This document shows positions 11,855 to 26,800 of a stretch of 64,000 bases of DNA, one piece after another. A program made the position numbers and the translations under genes. The stretch is from positions 38,731,615 to 38,795,614 of the forward strand of contig VZDJ01007747.1 of the NCBI GenBank assembly GCA_008694505.1, read 5' to 3'. The stretch is from Cyanoderma ruficeps. Taxonomy: Eukaryota > Chordata > Aves > Passeriformes > Timaliidae. The notes under the pieces were generated by a model. That model saw only the letters and a program-made list of their open reading frames with translations. It ran no database searches and was not told the DNA's origin. How positions within the stretch are numbered: position 1 is the stretch's first letter; each line of letters begins with the position of its first letter.

Positions 11855-14800
11855 GTAGGTCTGTCATATTTCTGTTGTTCGGAATTAGTAGACACTTTTT
11901 TTGTTGTATAAAGCCGCCAGTACCTTTTCAGACTTTTCTGAAAGAGGTACGAAAAAAAAAAAACAAATTACAGAGCAAACTAGACAAGAGAACTTGCTCT
12001 GGATGGGTGCTCAGAGAAATGCAGTTCTTTAACTGTGGTTTTGATTGGGCTAACAGCATACAAGGTTATTTTCCTAATTGTGTGCTGTCAGTATTCTCTA
12101 GTGAAAAGCTGTTCCTTTGTGGATTAGCATCTGAGTGATTTTTTTTTTTTCCCCCTGTTCAGCAGTCTTGTGTTTTGAAGATCCTGGAAACAAATAAAAG
12201 TGTCTTAGGGAGTTTTATCAGGACCGAAGTTCATCTCCAACAGATAGACATGCATGCTGTCACTTTGTTTTAATGTCTACGTTATGCTATAACTCTTAAA
12301 TACGCAACTTCAGGCTGTCATTTGTTGCACATAACTTCCTTGTTGAATATGTATGCCAAAAATAGAATAGTTCCTGTGCAGAACACTGAAGTGCGCTTTT
12401 CTTCTCTTACCTGGTTTTTCTTGAAGACTTGCTTCTAGAGCAACCTGTAGGAACAAGGAGTTTTTGTAGTGAATAAGCTTCCATTATTTTAACCAAATTA
12501 AGCCTGAAGTGTCAGAACAGAAGGCTATGATGGTATGCCAGATATTTATTTATTAGTACTGATGTCTTTGGCTAAAAAAACAACAACAACAAAAAAAATC
12601 ATTGTGGCATTTTTAGTGATAAACTCTTCACTTTTCCTGGCCTGAAGGTGACTTAAGGCATCGCCATGAATTTGTTGAAACTTGAGGGGGAATTAGCTTA
12701 GACATCCCACCACACAACAGCACGTTGTGGTCTTGTTTTCAGTGTTGCCTCTCCTGTATTTGAAGCAATCCTTGGCCTCCTGTTAATATCCTTTTTTTCC
12801 TCTATCGCTTTTTCTGTTCTTTTTCAAGTGCATGTTCTCCATGAAGATTTCCCATCTTGTTCAGTCCAATATGCCTCCATATGTTCTGTTTCTGAAACTT
12901 GCTTTGACAGTTGTTAATTGCAGGCTTCTCTGAGTCAGAGAAGTCTCAGATAGAATTTACAAAATTATTTGGTATGTCAGTGCTTTGTAATCCTGTCCTC
13001 AGTCTTGTTTTATTCACTGCTGTGTTATATAAGCTAAACCTGTTTCCAAATCAAACTTTACTGTGTAACCACCAGGCTGGAAAGACCTGTTGGTTTCAGA
13101 GAAAGTAACATATGCAGTGATGATGTAATGCAAACTCCTACTGCTGTAGGCACTGTCCTCCTGTAAATTCATGTAGCAAGGAGGTTTTATGAGCTTTATG
13201 AGTACACAGTTCTGTCCTTGTTAGTACAATCACTGAGTTATCAGATTGAGAATACCTATCAGCAGGTAACACTTACTTTATCCATACTTCCCGCAAATAT
13301 TGCTTTGGCTGATAAGAAGTAAGAACATGATCTTCTCTGAGTGCCCTCAAATCAATGTATCAGGCTGCTGAGAAAGGATCCCTTCTGGGATTGCAGGTCC
13401 CTCATACTGAGTCGCAGGCGTGGCTCCCATCCACAGGATGCCAGGGAGAGGGGGAATGACACAGCTGCAGAGATTTAAAAAGGGGGGGAGGAAAACGCTG
13501 ATCTTTGAGAGCAACCTTGTATATTCTCAGTTAATAGAGGTATTTCTGTTAATGCAGCGGGTGCTCATTATCTTCCAAATGTATCCAAAAAAGAATAAAG
13601 CCAGCAGTTGTTTTTAGTGGCAAGATTTTTAAAAAGTTTTAATTATGTGTTACAGTAAAAATCTACTGTTAATGTTATTGTCAGCTGGCCAGAGAGAGTC
13701 CATGTATAATGCCTGAAGCAAGGAGTCTCTTAAATAGTTGCTTTCCAGACACTGGAAGGGAAGGATGGCTTGGTGACCTGATTTTTGTGTATAATTGTGA
13801 TTTCTGTGGGAAGCAGGATACTGGCCTAACTGGATCCCTGTGTGATAGCCAGCCTGAGCAGTTTTCCTATAAGACATCACAGTGGCAGAATTTCTGTTCT
13901 TTTTATAAGGAATAGATTTATTTTACAAAATCAAGCAGTCTAGCCCAAATCAAAACACTCCATGGACTGTAGTTCTGCTAGATTCCCATCTCTTATGCAA
14001 GCAATCCGTGTGTGCATAGAGGATCTATCCTACTAATGCTTATTGCCTAATTGATGGGAGAATAGCTTTAGTTCTTCTGTCAGCACTGTGGTTCTTGTAC
14101 TTCAGCCTTCTCTTTTCATGTCTCCCTGGCTGAGCTCCTTCCTAACCTTTTCTGTCAAAGCTTTTGACTCTTGACATACCGGCCTTAAATCTTTCACTTG
14201 TTTAATAAGTTGCAGCCAAATGGGACTAAGTAATGCCCTTGTTCAAAAGCACATCTTATTAAATAGCACATCTTGTGCTTTCTTTTTAAGTATAAAAGTA
14301 TTTCTGCTTTGTAAAAACTAATATTTTATCTCTTCATATCTTTCATAGTGTTTGGCTGCTGGTTCAATTATTATGAATCGTGAAATTGAGAGCATGGCCA
14401 TGAGGCCCTTGGCCAAGGATCTGACCCGAAGCCTAGAGGAAGTCAGAAATATCATTCGTGACCAGGCCTTAAGGGATTTGAACCTCTACACAGAAAAAAT
14501 GAAAGATTCCCTGAAGCATTTTGATGTTCTTTTTGCTGAGTTCGAATTAAGGTAAAAGAGATGAAGTAAATGTGTTGTGAGCCATGTCTTGGCCACTGCA
14601 GCTGTTTTGTGGCTTGCTGGTTTTTGGAAATTGGCTGTTTCACTCTCCATTCTTTGAGTGGGAAAAGGATGTAATTTTTTTTGTCCTTGTATTTGAATTC
14701 CTTAGTAATTTGTTGTATTGTTAGATTTTTCCTTCCAGTGTAGCAATAATGAAAACTAAATAGCTTTTTAGCAATCAGCATTTGCTCTTTCCAACTAAAC

Positions 14801-17800
14801 TATAATCCCCCATTTGCATAGTGGCATATGGCATTTGAGGGAGAATTTCCAAGACACAAAAGGAAACCATAAATCTCTTCTCTTAATGTTTTCTTTGTCA
14901 GAGAAAAGCTAACAAATAGGAGATGTTTAAAAAGAAAAGAACAATAACAAATATTCTAGAGACTATGAGGTTTTGTTCTTTTGTGCTTTGTGATAGAAGC
15001 AAGATGTACTCAGTGAATTTAAGAAGGCAGATAGACTTCTGATGGAGGAGGCGCTTTTACACAAGCCATAATTAACCACAGGAACTCACTGATTTGAAAA
15101 CTTGTGATTGAAAAATGACTTTGAGGTTTACAGCTTAATTAAAAATAACTGCTTCTAGGGGCAATGCTTTTTTGCATCAAGGGTCGCATTGACCACTCTG
15201 GCATTGTGCTTCAGAGTGTAAATAGCTACCTGCCTGTGTGTTAGATGTTTTTTGGTGCTGGCCACAGACAAGATAATGGGCAAGATTATCTATGGATCTA
15301 ATATGATACAGTCACTGCTGCCCTAAACAGAACATGTTTCTTAGAATTGGGTAGTCTTTTAATATTTCTTGGGAACAACCCAAGGACTGTCATGTCCCAC
15401 ATTACTGCTTGCCCTTCCTCAATATTGTTGTTCTCTTGTTTTCTTTTACTCAGGTAAGCAGCTTTTTCTCTGATTAGAAAAGGCATCATTTTGTTAAATT
15501 GAAAGCACTTTAATTGAAAACATTGTGTAAAAACATGTTTTTAAGTGAGGGTTTGAGTGCAGACACCAGTGACAATTAGTAACTGGTTCTTGGCAGCGTC
15601 TGTGCAGTTTTTGGTCTGTCAATACCAACTATCTATATACAGCATTTTTCTTTACTGTTGTTTTGCAAACAAATTCTTCCCTTTCTGTGTTACTTGTGTT
15701 CTACAAATGACCAATTAAATGATACAGTGACAGAAAACCACTAAACTTTTACCAGTGTTCCTTACCTTGTTGAGCTAGCTTTTGCTAGTAATTCCACATA
15801 GAAATGGAGCCAAATTTTAAGTGTCATAAACTGTCTCATCTGGGTAACGGAGTTTCACTAATCTAATTTCTGGTAAAACCTTTATAGATAAAATATTTGA
15901 TTTAAGTCAGATTTTTTTTATTGAGGAAATGCGGAGTAAACTATTCTGTCATTAAGATGGAGCAGTAAAATCCTTTGAAGGCCCTGTGCCTCCCAGTAAA
16001 GAGTTCTGATATCTAGATGTGCTATCATAATTATATCATTATATCATAAATGTGCTATATAATTATCATATATTTCTTAATTACTGCTGACTTCCACTGC
16101 CTCAATTCCACTACAATAAGTAATTTGGCTGTGTTTCTCATAGATTCTTACGCAGTACAATTTTCACAGGAGTGCTGTTGAAATAAATACAAATTGGTAC
16201 AGAAAATCATCTTAGGTTTCTAAGATGATTTGTCCTAGGTTCGATTTTATTTATACTCCTACTTGTTAAAGCGTGTGAAACAGTTGTACATTAATTTATA
16301 ATTTTTGTAGTTATGTGTCAGCCATGGTACCTGTGAAGTCTCCAAAAGAATACTATGTACAGCAAGAGGTTATCGTACTGTTCTGTGAAACTGTGGAGAG
16401 GTAAGTTGAGGACTAGATCTTAATTTCTCTGTTTACTTTCTGTCTGAGTTTTTATAGAAGTACATTAACTATAATCTTGAAGAATTGTCATAAAACACCA
16501 GGTTTATTTTGCTTTTCTAGTAAGTATCCAAGTACAAAGTCCAAAGGTATTAAGTATGCTTGCCAGACACAAGCCTGTGTTCTGGTTTGTTCTGCATTAA
16601 AAAAATACAAAACAAGACACAAGAGATAATAATCCAATAATAACTGTATTGTTGGTATGCCTAGTTACAGATGTGTACTTGAAGACCAAGCATTTAAATA
16701 AGCTAAATCTGTTCAAGGCATCAAGACTTAATGATATTTCATGCAGGAATACATGGGGAGATGATTTAAATCATCTGTGAACCTCCAGTGATTATCATAA
16801 AGAACTCAAAAGTCCGTTAAAATCTCAAAGGACTGGTCTTTGGCTCTATATGTATGAAGGGATGATGATGATGAAAGAAATCCATTCAGCAGTTTATAAG
16901 TTCTTCTAGAAGTATAAGGTGTGAAAAAAAGTGTGAATTTGTAATGTACTGTGTTGAACAACTTCTTTTTCTTCCCCCTTGTGACAGATTAACTAGCCTG
17001 CAGGTGGGCAGTAGAGGGAAACAGCATGTGAAATGCTCAGCCAAAGTGGGGTTTTAAGCAGTGCAGCACTGTTCTTAAAAGAAAATTAGTGAGTCATGTT
17101 CTGTGTAGAATTATTAGGCACCAGTTGACTGTAAAAGGCCCTTAGAATAAGTGTTGGTTTTACTGTCATGTTAGGAGAACCTGTGAAGTAGGACCCTGGG
17201 TCTGGTGGGGTTGATCCTTTCATTAAGGAATGGGGGAGTACAGAGCACACTGCCACAGTCTGTACATGACACCAAGATCAGGGGTGGTTCAGGCATTTTG
17301 GGAGACAGGATTACAACTCAAAGACCACAAGTAGGAGGAATTATCTTCCATCAGTCAGAGAGCTACTACACATACACACACTGACCTATGGCATACACTT
17401 GCCCAGCAGAGGCCACAAAGATGATGAGGGAGAATCTCTCATAGGAGGAGAGGCTGTGGGAGCTGGGCCTGTTTAGAGGAGAGAAGGCTGAGGGGATCTG
17501 ATCAGTACACACAAACACTGCAAAGGTGGCAGACTCTTCCATGGTGCCCAGGGACAGGAGAAGGAGTAATCGCCATAAATTACAATGCAAGAAGTTCACA
17601 TCAACATAGGGAAGAATTTCTCTACTTCGAGGTGGCAGAGCAGCTGCCCATGGAGGTTGTGGAGTCTCCCTCTCTGGAGATATTCCAAACCCACATGGAT
17701 GTGTTTGTGTGTCACCTGCTCTAGAGGACCCTGCCTGGCAGGGGGCTTGGACTGGGTGATCTCCAGAGGTCCCTTCCAACCCTGACAATTCTGGGATTCT

Positions 17801-20800
17801 GTATTTGCCCAGTAGGAGGAAAAATTTACTTGTAGCTTCAGAAAATTGGTCTGGGCTGTAGGAAGGAGCAGGGAGTGAGGATGGGCCACACACCTGTGTG
17901 TCTGTCCACTGTTGGCACCAACCAGGGTGTGCTTTGTGGTCTTGTCCCATCCACCCCCAGCAGTACTGGCTGGACAAGTGCTGACAAGGAACAAGAAAGC
18001 TATTTTCATTCTTTTGGGGACCAAAAGCAGGACTAATTTGAACTGATATGAACAAGTCAGAGAAGAAATTTGAGGATGTAATGAAACATACGGTGAAATC
18101 TGGAAATTGTGAAGAAACCTGGAAAATATAGCCAAGTAAAAAATCCAAACAAAATGGGATTTAGCTTAAAAGGGGCTTAAGACATTTGAGAAGTTATTTG
18201 AGGACAATGCAGTCTCCCCCAAATATTAAATCCTTACATTTCAGTAAGACTTACTGTATAGAACTGGGCTGTTGTTGGGTGGGTTTTTTTAGTTTTTTTT
18301 AGTTAAGGGGGAGATTGACCTTGGTAATTAGAGCAATTTGTATTTGACAAGGAAACCAAGTACTTTCCCCTATTACTTTAAATATGTTTCTTTTATTTGA
18401 AAAATTGCCAGCACCAGTGGTTTTTCAGTATCAAGCTGAAGCTTGACATGAAATAGTAAATAGAGAAAATCACATAAAACTGAATTGGGTTTTGAATGAC
18501 TATAAAAGCTTTAAGTGTTTAAAGGGATTTTTTCCTTGCATTTATGTTTTTATGATACTATTTCTTTTTTAAAGCAGAGACTTAACCAATCAGTTATATA
18601 TATAGTGGTTTAGATTGTACAAAACCAGCATGTGAGTTAAATACTGCCAGTTTGGTTTGGCTTATAACAATTTTTTCAAATTTTTCCTTAGTGAAATGTG
18701 TTCTTCAAACTTTGATGTCTTACTAAATAATTTTATTCTTCTGCTTAGAGCCTTAAGGCTTGGATACCTCACTCAAGATATGATAGATGACTATGAACCA
18801 GCTTTAATGTTTACAATTCCAAGATTAGCCATTGTATGGTGAGTAATTTTAACTACTCTCTGCTCTGCCCCATTTGAAGATTTGAAAAGCTCTGTTTAGA
18901 ATTTTGATGGACTGTCTTTCACCTGAGTTTGCGTTAACATTCTTTAAAAAGAGTTAAGGAGGAGGAGGAGGATTGTTTTGTTCTAAATCACTACCAGTTT
19001 AATGTAGAATATCAAGACAAAAAAAGAAAGATGGTAGATGTCTAAATAGAGGAGACAGGAAAAATTCATCAGGCATCCTTCAGCAAAATTTTAAAATTCA
19101 GAACATCAGTCTTTGCAATGTCATGTTGTCAGAAATATTTTTTGAAAATGCATGTTTTGTGACAATCAAAAATAGGATGACTTAAGGATACAAGCCTTGA
19201 AAACTACAAATTTTCAATGAAATTTGTGTGTTTTTCTCAGTGACTCTAGGGTTCAGAAGGAATGATCTTGGTAAACTGCATTGTAACTGTTGAGTTAGGC
19301 TTAATTCTCTTGAAGGAAAGTATTAATATGTGTAACTTTTGTGTAGATTTGTGTCTTGTATTGACCACTCAAGGCAACTGAATTATAACAGTGTTTTTGC
19401 TTCATGCAGTTTTTGCAATATCGAACAAATCAGATGCATTTTTCTTAATGAGCCTTCATGGTTTACTAAGGGAGCAGCTTCTCTGGAGAAAAGCCAGCAT
19501 ATTTTTAATATTTTACCATTGTGAATGTTTTAAAGTTAGCTAATATAAGCAGGGTAATTGAGAGAAATAAAAAACCTCAAATCCTGAGTGTAATACACTT
19601 CTCCTCAGGAAATCCCTGTGGCCTGTTGTTCCTGTTAAATAGTATATTGTCTCTAACTGTCATTCTAAAAATAATAACAGTAATAATCTGATTATTGGAA
19701 GACAACAGGAATGTGAGAACTCAGTTTGAAGCTGCTGGAAGACGCAGTGAAGGCGAACACATGACCTGCTGGAAAACCAGGGCTCTCTGGCAAATAGATC
19801 ATGTCTACCCCAAATTACAGAGGGATAGAGAAGAAGAGGTTTAACTGCTCCTAATTATCCAGTGATAAGAAAAGAAATCACTATCATGTGAAGTTCCACA
19901 GAATAACTACCCCATCCATAAACAGTGTTTCTGGAAGAAGCACAAGCCTTATAGGATAGGAAAGCCTTATAGGGTAGGAAATATTAAGATGCAATTTTTA
20001 GTTCTTTCCAGTGCTACAGCTAAATTCAGGCTTTGATTCAGAGCTCTTTCAAATGTTACACATATACAGAAGCCATTTCATAGGTTTTTTTTCTGTAGTG
20101 CTGTAGCCCACTTTTTTTTTTAAATTTCTTCCAAGAGTTAAATTCTGTAGCAAGCAAACTGCCTGAAAGCCAAAGGAACAGCGACTTGGCATCAGGCAGA
20201 AGTCTGAGAAGAGTAGCCTTGAGCTTTCACTGAGCAAAGTAGTAACATTTGCTTATGCAGAACATAAGACATGAGTCAGCAATAACAGCTTCACTTTGTG
20301 GCAGCCTGCTTGTTGAAGCTTCGAAAGCATAGAAAAAAAGATAAAATTATATATTCTTGGCAACAAGATGATTTGTCTTAAGCCACAAAAAAAAAAAAAA
20401 GTGACTTGCAGAGGGAGCAACTTTTTCTGGCTCTCATCTACCCTTCCCTGCTCCTGCCCTCAAAACCCTAATCCCTTGGTTGTTTTTTTTAATACTTCAG
20501 AGGAATTCATATAGCTGGTGACATCAGCTTTGCTGCTGTGTCTCAGAGAGCCTTTGGTGGTCACACGGGTCCTTGCTAGGGAAGAACTGGTGACCAAAAG
20601 ACTTTGACAGTCCTGTTAGCCAAGGGTTACTCTGGATGATTTGCATGCTGGATAGCTCTCTGAAGCAATTTATGTAATTTGAGTTGAAAAAAAGGAGCAT
20701 GCCTTTGAAATACCTTGGGTAACAGAGCACTGGCACTATGGATGGGAAGGGGAAAACAGCCTTGGAAAAAGAAAACTGATGTAATCTCAACTGTGAGAAT

Positions 20801-23800
20801 GGGTTGCCTTTGGGAAACATATATTGTTTTTGCAGTGGGCAGAGGATTAAATAGTTTTAAACAGAGTGGTCCCTGGTGGGAATCCACTCTCAGGACACAG
20901 TATGGTGTGACATAGCAGATCTAAAGGTGAATTTTGTTTAATCTGTGACACACAAACAGGTTTGGGCAGTGGCAGTTTGGTCAGGTGGAGCTGTTGAGAT
21001 ATCTACATTGAAATACCTGGAGGCTCTCAGGATTGTGGATTTACCTATTTCCAGGGAAATTTGTACAATTTAGAGGCATGGTTTCTTCAAAATTTGTTTT
21101 ATGTGATCAAGACAATCTGTTTCCTTTTTTTCCCATATGTCAATACCAGGTTATATTTATCTTAGAGGTAAAAAAACCTAGGAGCTCAGGAGTCAGCTAC
21201 CTTACCTGGAAATTATTTAGACTGGAAATGAAAAGCCATCTGCAATATCTCAAATCAGTGGACCTTCCCCAGTGTACTTGATAATAGGTTTCCTTTGTGA
21301 GTTTTTTTGTTTTGTGGGTGTTTTTTATTCAGCTGCAGTAATAAAATAAATGTGTTCTTCCCTTTATGCTTCCATTGCTTTTTCTGCCATGTTTAAGAAA
21401 GGGGAACAGAGTGGAGGTGATCTTTTTCCTGTTACTTTAAATAGCATCTAATTCTAGCTGTGGGTGAATAAGACAAAAATAAGATAACGAGATGTAGTTA
21501 AATGTCGTTCTAATGTTTATGTACAGTTGTTTTTCTGACTATTCAGTGGTTGCTCTGTGTAATAAAATTTTCATTTTTGTGTGTGTTCATGCATGTGTTT
21601 GAATTACAGTGGCCTTGTTGTCTACTCCGAGGGACCATTAAACTTGGATCATAAACCAGAAGATATGTCTGAACTCTTCAGACCTTTTCACACTTTGCTA
21701 AGAAAAATAAGGCAAGTAATAAAAGATAGTTGTAATTGCTTCTCTTCTGAAGTGAAAATCAGAGGCCTGAAAACTCATAAATACTTTAAAAAGTGTTTCT
21801 GTTTGCTATGTTAACTATAAACTGCATTTTCCTCTCATCAGCCTGATATACCCGTGAAATAACTAAATGTAGTTTTTCATTTCATGGTAGTTTTGTGAAT
21901 TTTTAATCTCTATGATAGTATGATAGTTTCTTCTTCTTTTTTTTTTAGTATCATTTTATAGCATTTCACATTTTCCTGGTGGTTAGATGATGCCTGAAAT
22001 ACTAAAGTTAGAGTTTATTTTTGGGAGATTCTGTTTCTAATTAGCATCAACATTTCTCCTTAACTAGGCTTATTACATTTTTTCATTATGCTATGATGCA
22101 ATACTCAGATAATTCCTAATCTAATAGAAATGACTATCAGTTTTTCATATTGTAAATTTGTTTTTTACAGGATGAATCACTTTATACTTCTTTCCATAAT
22201 GCTTCAGGGTTGGTTATCATTGGAGATGTGGGTTTTGGCTCAAGTATAAAGAACATTAAAATATTTTTTCCTTACCTGAGATCTTTAGAAGACTGATCTG
22301 TTACTTTGGAGAAATTAAGCGGTATCTTTAAAGGATCTTTATGTTCACTCTTCAGGTATTTTATCTGGATGTTAAAAAATTTTCTTAATCCATAAACCAT
22401 GTTATTTTCTTAGAATTCAGATTTATATACCAACTGCAACTTTTGTTCCTAGCAATCTCTAGAGATAATTTGACAGGTTTTGGAGGTTTTTTTCCCCCTG
22501 TGTCCAATTTTCAGCAGTTTATCGCCTTCCCTGGATGTCATGGTGACAGTTTGATGTAAGAATAGTTTTCACGTAGTTTATCCAGATTGATCTCCTCTCA
22601 TCCGTTAGAGGTGAGGCATCTCCTGAGGGAGAATGTAAGCTCTGTCAGGGGTGGTTCGAAGGGGAACTATTTCTGAAGTTAGCCTTTATAAATATCTAGA
22701 CCACATCCTCGTGTGTCTCTTGAAAGCTTCCTAGTATTTATGTTTAGAAGTCTTATTTTTGGGTACATTAGTGATATGCATATTGAAATCTGAGAATTAA
22801 AATTGAGAAATCTACATGTTTGGTTTTTTGGGGTTTTTTGAGTAATTATGGTTTTATAAAACACTGGGTTAAGAATAACAACATGAACTGAGGGGCAAAA
22901 CTGAAGTTAGAAGGAGGAAAAAGCTTTTATTGGTACTGAAACTTGAAAAGTCCATGAAGTTTACATTAAAATGCCTTATTCCCAATATGTGGCTATTGCA
23001 GATATTTTCTCCAACATTCCACGTGCTGTCTAAAGCCAAGAGGATATTTAAAAGCTAATATTCTTCTCATAATCCGTATTTTCTGCTTTATCCTTGTATT
23101 TCACAACGTGGAAAATGAAAATCAATGAAGTCAGTGTATTGCTCAGCCCATTTAATTTTCAGTTACTGTGAATGTAGCTCTGGAGTTGAAAACAGATTTG
23201 TTAAATGCTTGTTTGTTCAATAACTACAGTTTTCAATGCAAACTTCAAAAAATAATCCTTCAAATTCAATTTTGGAAAAGTTCTGATATACTTTAAGACT
23301 TGTATTTATTCTGTGAAGGAAAGAGAACATTAAAAATGTGACTTCAGTTGTCTAGGAGACAAAGTTGGCAAAGTGTTCTTAGTGAGATAACATCTATCAG
23401 AGCAAAAATTCTAGCAAGGAGTAATATGAAATTCCATGTCTGGCAGTCTCTGAACTGAAGGGACTCAAATACTGGCAAGAACTGAGCTCAAAAAAATCCT
23501 TTACTAATATTCTTGAACGAAAAATACATTGAATGAAAGTCAAATGAGATACAAATAAGTGTGCTGTTCATGTAGGGTAATTGAATTACTTTTAGAAGTA
23601 CCTAAGCTGGGTAGGTTTTTTTTTTAAACTCATCAGGCTGCAATCCATACTCTGTGAGAAGGTTCATAGAAACCTACGAAGAAGATGGAATGATACTTGA
23701 TAAAAATATTTCTAATCCCCAACAAAAGAGGGTTTTTTTCCTGGAGTCTTTCTTCAGTCTCCAACACTAGTAGTTAAGGCATGAAAACAGATTCAGAAAT

Positions 23801-26800
23801 CCTCTGTTAAAAAGAGCTGCATTTTGTATTCCAGTTGTGTGCCTGTTTTAAGAATATAGAATACCTTACTGCAGAATGTGATCACATGCCAGCAAATTTC
23901 TCTGTAAAGTTCTGTAACTTTTTAGCCAACTAAGTATTTTAGCTCATGGAGCAACATCATATACAGAGCTGATTATTTTCTAGGATTACAGGTAATTAAT
24001 TTTTAAACTGTATTATCCTAAAATATCCATAAGGCAAAGATAAGTACTGTATTTAATTATGTTGATCCACATAATTAAATCAGAACTAGCAGAGAAGATA
24101 AATATCTATTAGGTATGAAAATTTTTGGTGTCCTACTGGTGGCTGACAACTTTGAAAACAATGGAGATTGTTGAGGCTCTGAGAAAAAGCAGTAAGGGTT
24201 CTTCTGAGCTTTTGGAAAGATTGAGCAGCAAATTATGGCTTTGAATGTTTTAATTAATATCTAAGCCAGGTGCTTCTGTTGACTTTTAGTTTGTGTGTAA
24301 AACATTAGCTTTGGTATTGTATACATCTACAAATGCATAATTGTATAGTAGTGCTATCTCTGTGCCTTGGAAACTGTGGCATTTGAACAATTTCTGCCAG
24401 ACTACTGCAATCTGCTTAGGGAATACACAGATCACATAATCTGCTCTATGCACAGATCTGTAACTTAAGTGCCTGTGACACTGAACGTTCCTGTGATAAA
24501 ACACTGCCTATACTACATATACATTTGAGACTGCTGTACTGAGATTTTCAAAAGTCAGCAAACTTGGGATTTTGCAGTATTCCTTAATTCTGCCCTATTT
24601 CAGAGCTCTTTGCTTTCCTGGTGCTTGTTTCTGGACCGTTACAAGTGATGGCACAGTCCTTATGGATTTTGGTGGTGCAGAACCAAGCAGATTGCGCATC
24701 AAGTGCTCCAGAATCAGAGGATCATACCATTCTAAGTGCACTTGAAACCTTTCTATATCATTGACTAGAACTTAAATTCAATAAACATGCTGTCTGTGTT
24801 AAAAAATTGGGTGGGGGCAGTGGGAAATTTGTCTTCACAGTGTGCACAGTGATTGGAGAAAACTTCAAAAACTGTGTTTTTTGAGGTGACTGTGTTCAAA
24901 ACTTTGAGTTGATTCAAAACCGTGGCAGTAAAGGAGTGCCAGTGCTGTTTGTTACATATCTCAGTGTTGGTTTCTCAGCGTGGGTGTGTGAGACAGATCT
25001 GTGGACTTTGGTGTGCAGAGCTGAGCAGAGCGGGAGGATGTACGTGGCATCCCTGTACCTGCACTGGGCTCCTGGGGTGGCAGCTCCAGTGAGGCAGCTG
25101 GTTTTGCTCCCTTTGGAGCATGAACTGAAGCACAGGCTGGCGGTAACAATGAAGCTGTTCTCTGACAATGAGGCAGTTTAAAATTGTAGTCAGAATAGGA
25201 GCAAAGCTAATGGAGGCGGCTTGAGGAATGTGCAGGATTAGGGGTTTTGTGGCCCTGTCTTCTGTTAAGCCAAACTTGTCTTTAAAGACATCTGGCTTCA
25301 TGTCTTTGAAGAACTCATTTTTGTACCCTGGATATTGGCAGTAGAGTAAAATATGTTAATTGGTTTTGCAGTAGGCTGAGAAAATCTCTACTACTGCTTG
25401 TAACAGGCAGAGCACATCTGAAGAACTTGCTTTGTTTTTCTGCCAGTAGCTGTAACCACTGAAAGAAGAATGTTCCTCGTATTTTGAAGCTAGATTGCCT
25501 TTCTGTGATACAGTGCCAAAAAGAGTGAAAGCAGGTGAAACCTCAACGTGCACTTTTTAAAATTCAGTATTTTCTGAAGCCCTTCTGAGAAGAAAGCACA
25601 TTGCTGCTCGTCAGGGTGGATTGCAGAAGCTGACATTACCTGTGGCTTCTGAATAATGTAAGCAGTGAGAGAAATCATTTTTGTCCATATTAGCAGGATG
25701 AGTTAAAGGTTCTTCAGAAAAGAAATAAACCACTGAAGTAGTTAGAGTTTAAACCTTATAGTTTACTGATGACACCTGATGTTTAGTTTTTTAGTAGTGA
25801 AATATCACATTTCTTTCCATATATTGTTTAACATTCGTTTTCAATATCTTCATAGTCATTTCACAGCGTGGCAGATTGGCAGTGAGTCCTGTATAATCTA
25901 ATGTACAGTGTATTGAAAATGTAACTGTTGATCAGACATTTGTCATCTTTAAAAATGACTGGTGAATCCAGGGAATTTTAACCAGAGAAGTGAAGATAGT
26001 TACCTGAATCTCTTTTAGAATAAGCTGTATTTGTTAATAGCAAGATTTCTGGTGTTTGGATTAGGAAAATGAGCATATTCCTTTTGAATTCAAAGCACAA
26101 TTATATAGGGCTGGTAGACCACCATGTGTAATTCAACTGGTTGTGTTAGTCTTCCAAGGCTGCCTGGATCTGACTCACCTAAAAAGACATGAGCACTGTC
26201 AGCTGATTTCACTGGTTGGTGTTGTTGTTATTATTATTATTTTTAATCAGGCTTTATTTACTGTCCTCATAACTGCATACAATTGCTCTTAAATTTTGAG
26301 GTGTTGTTATTGAGAGAAATAGAGTTCATTACTCAAGTCCATGGAGCTGGCCAGTATAAAGTAAATATGTGTTCCAGCACTGAATTTACAGTGAATGTGT
26401 GAAACCTGTATTGGATAGGTCTGAACAGCCAGGCTCTCTCTGAGCCTTTGGAAAGGAAGCAGAGTAGCTCAGGACACCCAGACATTCAGTAATCCTGGGT
26501 GCTGCCATGTGGTGTTCTGGAGACTGAATAAAAGCCCAGAATAGATGCTGGAAGTCCATCAGTTATGCTGATGGGGTTGGATGGAAAGCAAATTCCTTTG
26601 AAAGTTGCTGGTGTAGTCTCTGTAGAAATTGTTCATTCTTCTCTTGTTTTGAGAACAAGTGGTCTTGTGGTCGGTGGAGAAGTGTAGCTGATGTTTAAGC
26701 AGTTTTCTCTTGGTCAGTTCCTGACGCACAGTTTTTAATCCGTGCAAGAAAAGCTCACTGTGGATTGCAGGACACAAGGATGCTGCCTTGGTTCAGAAAT

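Noticed and set aside
17366..18148. A 260-codon open frame on the minus strand.
   Set aside because: It runs antisense through the CR1 3' end at 17420-17802 and into intron; composition and lack of homology point to a chance frame.
21716..21721. GT donor (GTAATA) four bases after the GC donor.
   Set aside because: Using it adds four bases and breaks the frame with the 29598 exon.
24909..25301. Several overlapping frames of 60-108 codons on both strands.
   Set aside because: Slightly GC-richer intron sequence with no homology or splice signals; overlapping frames on both strands argue for chance.
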